A DNA stretch of 45,387 nucleotides from Halalkalibacter alkalisediminis (GTDB taxonomy: Bacteria > Bacillota > Bacilli > Bacillales > Bacillaceae_D). Both the position numbers and the translations under genes were made by a program. A model generated the notes under the pieces. That model was given only the letters and a program-made list of their open reading frames with translations. It was not told the origin of the DNA and ran no database searches. Position 1 is the stretch's first letter. The number at the start of each line of letters is the position of its first letter. This document shows positions 43,624 through 45,387 of this stretch, piece after piece. The stretch is taken from positions 1 through 45,387 of the forward strand of contig NZ_JAQQWT010000026.1 of NCBI RefSeq assembly GCF_028610705.1, written 5' to 3'.

Positions 43624-45138
43624 ATGAACAAAGCTGTTCCTTTAATGATCCAGGGAACTCATTCAGATGCTGGAAAGAGTGCCCTTGTTACGGCATTATG
43701 CCGAATTTTTGTTCAAGATGGTTTTAGAACAGCCCCTTATAAGTCACAGAACATGGCTCTAAATTCTTATATAACGGTTGACGGGAAAGAGATTGGTCGA
43801 GCGCAAGGTGTACAGGCTGAAGCTGCAGGAGTTGCTGCAACAACGGATATGAATCCTATCTTAATTAAACCAACTGGTGAATCACAGTCGCAAATTGTTG
43901 TTCACGGGAAACCTTATAAAAATATGCAGGCAGGGGCCTATAGGAAAGAATTTTATGAACAAGGCTTACAATTAATTCAAGAGTCATACAGCCGGTTATC
44001 AAATCAATTTGAGCGTATTGTTATAGAAGGAGCGGGAAGTCCTGCTGAGATTAACTTAAATGACCGAGAACTTGTGAATATGCGTGTTGCACAAATTGCT
44101 AATTCACCCGTGATTTTAGTTGGTGACATAGAAAAAGGGGGAGTTTTTGCTAGTTTAGTAGGAACGATGCAACTCCTTAGTCCTCAAGATAGGAAAAGAG
44201 TAATTGGAGTAATCATTAACAAATTCAGAGGGGATGTTTCACTCTTGAAGCCAGGTCTTACTTGGTTTGAGGAATATACAGGAGTTCCTGTATTAGGCGT
44301 GGTTCCTTACATGAATGATTTAATGATTGAAGCTGAAGATTCCGTTGTCTTAAGCCAATATACTTCTAAAAAAGATGCCTCTAAAGAGATTGATATTGCG
44401 GTTATCCGTTATCCTATGATATCAAACTTTACAGATATCGACCCTTTCTTCGAGGAACCAGATTGTCATGTTCGTTTTGTGAAAAATGCAGAAGAGTTAG
44501 GAGAACCAGATTTAGTTATTTTACCAGGAAGTAAAAATACCATAGAGGATATGATGTTCTTAAACGATAAGGGATTAACCAATCGAATTTTACATTTGTC
44601 TCAAATGGATAAGTCGATCGTAGGGATTTGTGGTGGTTATCAGATGTTAGGTAACGTTATTGAGGATCAATACGGAATTGAATCGTCGCATACTCAGATA
44701 GAAGGGTTAGGACTGATTCCAATGAGAACTTCAATGACTCATAAGAAATTAACGGTTCTTTCCAAAGGGAAGGCTGTGTTTGGGGAGGAAAACATTCCTG
44801 TGTCAGGGTATGAGATCCATATGGGTGAATCATTATATGAAAAGACGTACAACCCATTTATTCATTTAGCTGACAGAAAAGAGGGAGCGATTACCGACGA
44901 CAGGAAAATCATAGGAACTTATTTTCATGGCATCTTTCATAATGATTATTTCCGAGAAGTATTACTTAATGAGATTAGGGATCATAAAGGTTTAGATCCA
45001 ATTCACAATAGAGCATCTTTTGCTCAAAAAAAAGAAGAAGGGTTTGATTTATTAGCCAAAGTAGTAAGAGAGAACATTCAGTTGGATCGAATACATAAAA
45101 TGATGATTAAATTTCAGGAAAAGGGAACCGACAATTAA
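43624..45138 (+). CDS. cbiP: Cobyric acid synthase CbiP/CobQ
   Basis: A 504-residue glutamine amidotransferase that amidates positions b, d, e and g of adenosylcobyrinate a,c-diamide. The N-terminal GTHSDAGKSALVTAL and PYKSQNMALNSYI start the synthetase domain. The glutaminase part has VGICGGYQMLGN (catalytic Cys) and IGTYFHGIFHND (catalytic His). The 112-base spacer before it holds an 8-bp inverted repeat (AATAGGTA 43517-43524, TACCTATT 43566-43573). It is the last complete gene. Confidence 0.94.
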   Translation: MNKAVPLMIQGTHSDAGKSALVTALCRIFVQDGFRTAPYKSQNMALNSYITVDGKEIGRAQGVQAEAAGVAATTDMNPILIKPTGESQSQIVVHGKPYKNMQAGAYRKEFYEQGLQLIQESYSRLSNQFERIVIEGAGSPAEINLNDRELVNMRVAQIANSPVILVGDIEKGGVFASLVGTMQLLSPQDRKRVIGVIINKFRGDVSLLKPGLTWFEEYTGVPVLGVVPYMNDLMIEAEDSVVLSQYTSKKDASKEIDIAVIRYPMISNFTDIDPFFEEPDCHVRFVKNAEELGEPDLVILPGSKNTIEDMMFLNDKGLTNRILHLSQMDKSIVGICGGYQMLGNVIEDQYGIESSHTQIEGLGLIPMRTSMTHKKLTVLSKGKAVFGEENIPVSGYEIHMGESLYEKTYNPFIHLADRKEGAITDDRKIIGTYFHGIFHNDYFREVLLNEIRDHKGLDPIHNRASFAQKKEEGFDLLAKVVRENIQLDRIHKMMIKFQEKGTDN

Positions 45139-45203
45139 TAAAAATATAGTTACATCAATCACCTTACTTACATACCATTGAATTATATTTTATTTCAACA
45201 ATG

Positions 45204-45236
45204 ACTGCTATAAAAGGTTAAATCAACTGCTATAAA
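45204..45236 (+). repeat. 11-bp direct repeat upstream of the truncated last gene
   Basis: ACTGCTATAAA occurs at 45204-45214 and 45226-45236, spaced 22 bases apart (about two helical turns), on the same face. This could be a regulator site or part of a promoter (each copy contains TATAAA). Confidence 0.5.
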
Positions 45237-45242
45237 CGTATT

Positions 45243-45272
45243 ACTCCTTTAAATGAAAAATATTAAAGGAGT
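45243..45272 (+). promoter_or_regulatory. Hairpin that hides a ribosome binding site
   Basis: ACTCCTTTAA (45243-45252) pairs perfectly with TTAAAGGAGT (45263-45272) around a ten-base loop. The right arm contains AAAGGAG, the ribosome site of the ATG at 45280, eight bases on. Folding would mask it. There is no T-run, so it is not an intrinsic terminator for cbiP. Confidence 0.55.
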
Positions 45273-45279
45273 TAAAAGA

Positions 45280-45333
45280 ATGAGACTATACTTAAACTTT
45301 TATAAAAGATCACTAGTGTTGCATATATACTGA
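45280..45333 (+). pseudogene. 5' fragment of an unidentified gene cut by the right repeat
   Basis: ATG at 45280 with AAAGGAG eight bases upstream starts a frame of ten host codons (MRLYLNFYKR). It enters the IS-like repeat at 45311 and stops at 45331-45333. Too little is left to identify it; the hydrophobic/basic start would suit a membrane protein. Confidence 0.5.
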
Positions 45334-45387
45334 CTGAATTTTCAGTTTTAAAGTTCTTCCTGTTTAGAGCCAAAAAAGTAAATACCC
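45311..45387. repeat. Right inverted terminal repeat (IS-like end)
   Basis: This is the reverse complement of 1-77 with four mismatches. The inner tip is CACTAGTGTTGCAT, identical to the left copy. It interrupts the small ORF starting at 45280. Because the same end of the element appears on both sides in opposite orientation, two opposed copies are implied. Confidence 0.85.

Overview
This is a low-GC, AT-rich stretch from a Bacillaceae-type Firmicute. The evidence is strong AGGAGG-like ribosome sites, GTG and TTG starts, a Zur box of the Bacillus type, a B. subtilis-like ycsG/pxpA/ycsI/kip gene set, and a cobalamin operon in nearly the order described for Bacillus megaterium (cbiW-H60-X-J-C-D-ET-L-F-G-A). 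The species cannot be named from the sequence alone.

Layout. (1) 1-77 and 45311-45387 are near-identical inverted copies of an insertion-sequence-like end. The left copy truncates a mocA/pucB gene and the right copy truncates an unidentified gene after ten codons. The window is therefore either a contig that stops in repeat copies or a segment between two opposed IS copies. (2) 55-6657: a molybdenum hydroxylase (xanthine dehydrogenase-type) locus, with xdhC and truncated mocA on the minus strand and the three structural subunits on the plus strand. A two-gene YIEGIA module lies between them. (3) 6658-7982: a 1.3-kb gene-poor stretch with a frameshifted Gln-rich pseudogene, a small ORF remnant, a tRNA-Val(GAC) 3' half and an intrinsic terminator. 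It looks like an old integration site. (4) 7983-17088: a 5-oxoproline/D-glutamate-related island: pxpB-pxpC, a divergent IclR regulator (kipR-like), an NRAMP-family transporter (ycsG-like), pxpA, ycsI, then accB and accC. A TnpB-only IS605-type element sits at the very end of ycsI and splits the group. (5) 17089-20171: a metQ fragment, an inverted-repeat structure, a DUF3231 protein, and a flavoprotein behind a perfect Zur box. (6) 20440-45138: a roughly 24-kb cobalamin operon led by two tandem cobalamin riboswitches, each with its own terminator. It encodes B12 uptake (btuCDF), early-cobalt-insertion corrin synthesis (cbiW to cbiA, cobA), lower-ligand synthesis and activation (bluB, cobT), a five-gene Nik/Opp-type metal importer, an adenosyltransferase and cobyric acid synthase.

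How the genes work together. The final block forms one regulated unit that salvages cobalamin, imports cobalt (inferred from context), builds the corrin ring from uroporphyrinogen III, amidates and adenosylates it, and makes the DMB base from reduced flavin with oxygen. Genes for aminopropanol attachment and nucleotide-loop assembly (cbiB, cobU, cobS) are not in the window. The pxp block should open 5-oxoproline to glutamate, with YcsI as a possible D-glutamate cyclase-like partner. The adjacent BCCP and biotin carboxylase raise the possibility of a split urea-carboxylase-like complex.

No single gene set here is clearly a wholly new system. The strongest leads are the tandem B12 riboswitches, the Zur-controlled flavoprotein next to the B12 locus, the biotin/Pxp gene set, the TnpB element with its readable guide and donor site, and the YIEGIA pair.
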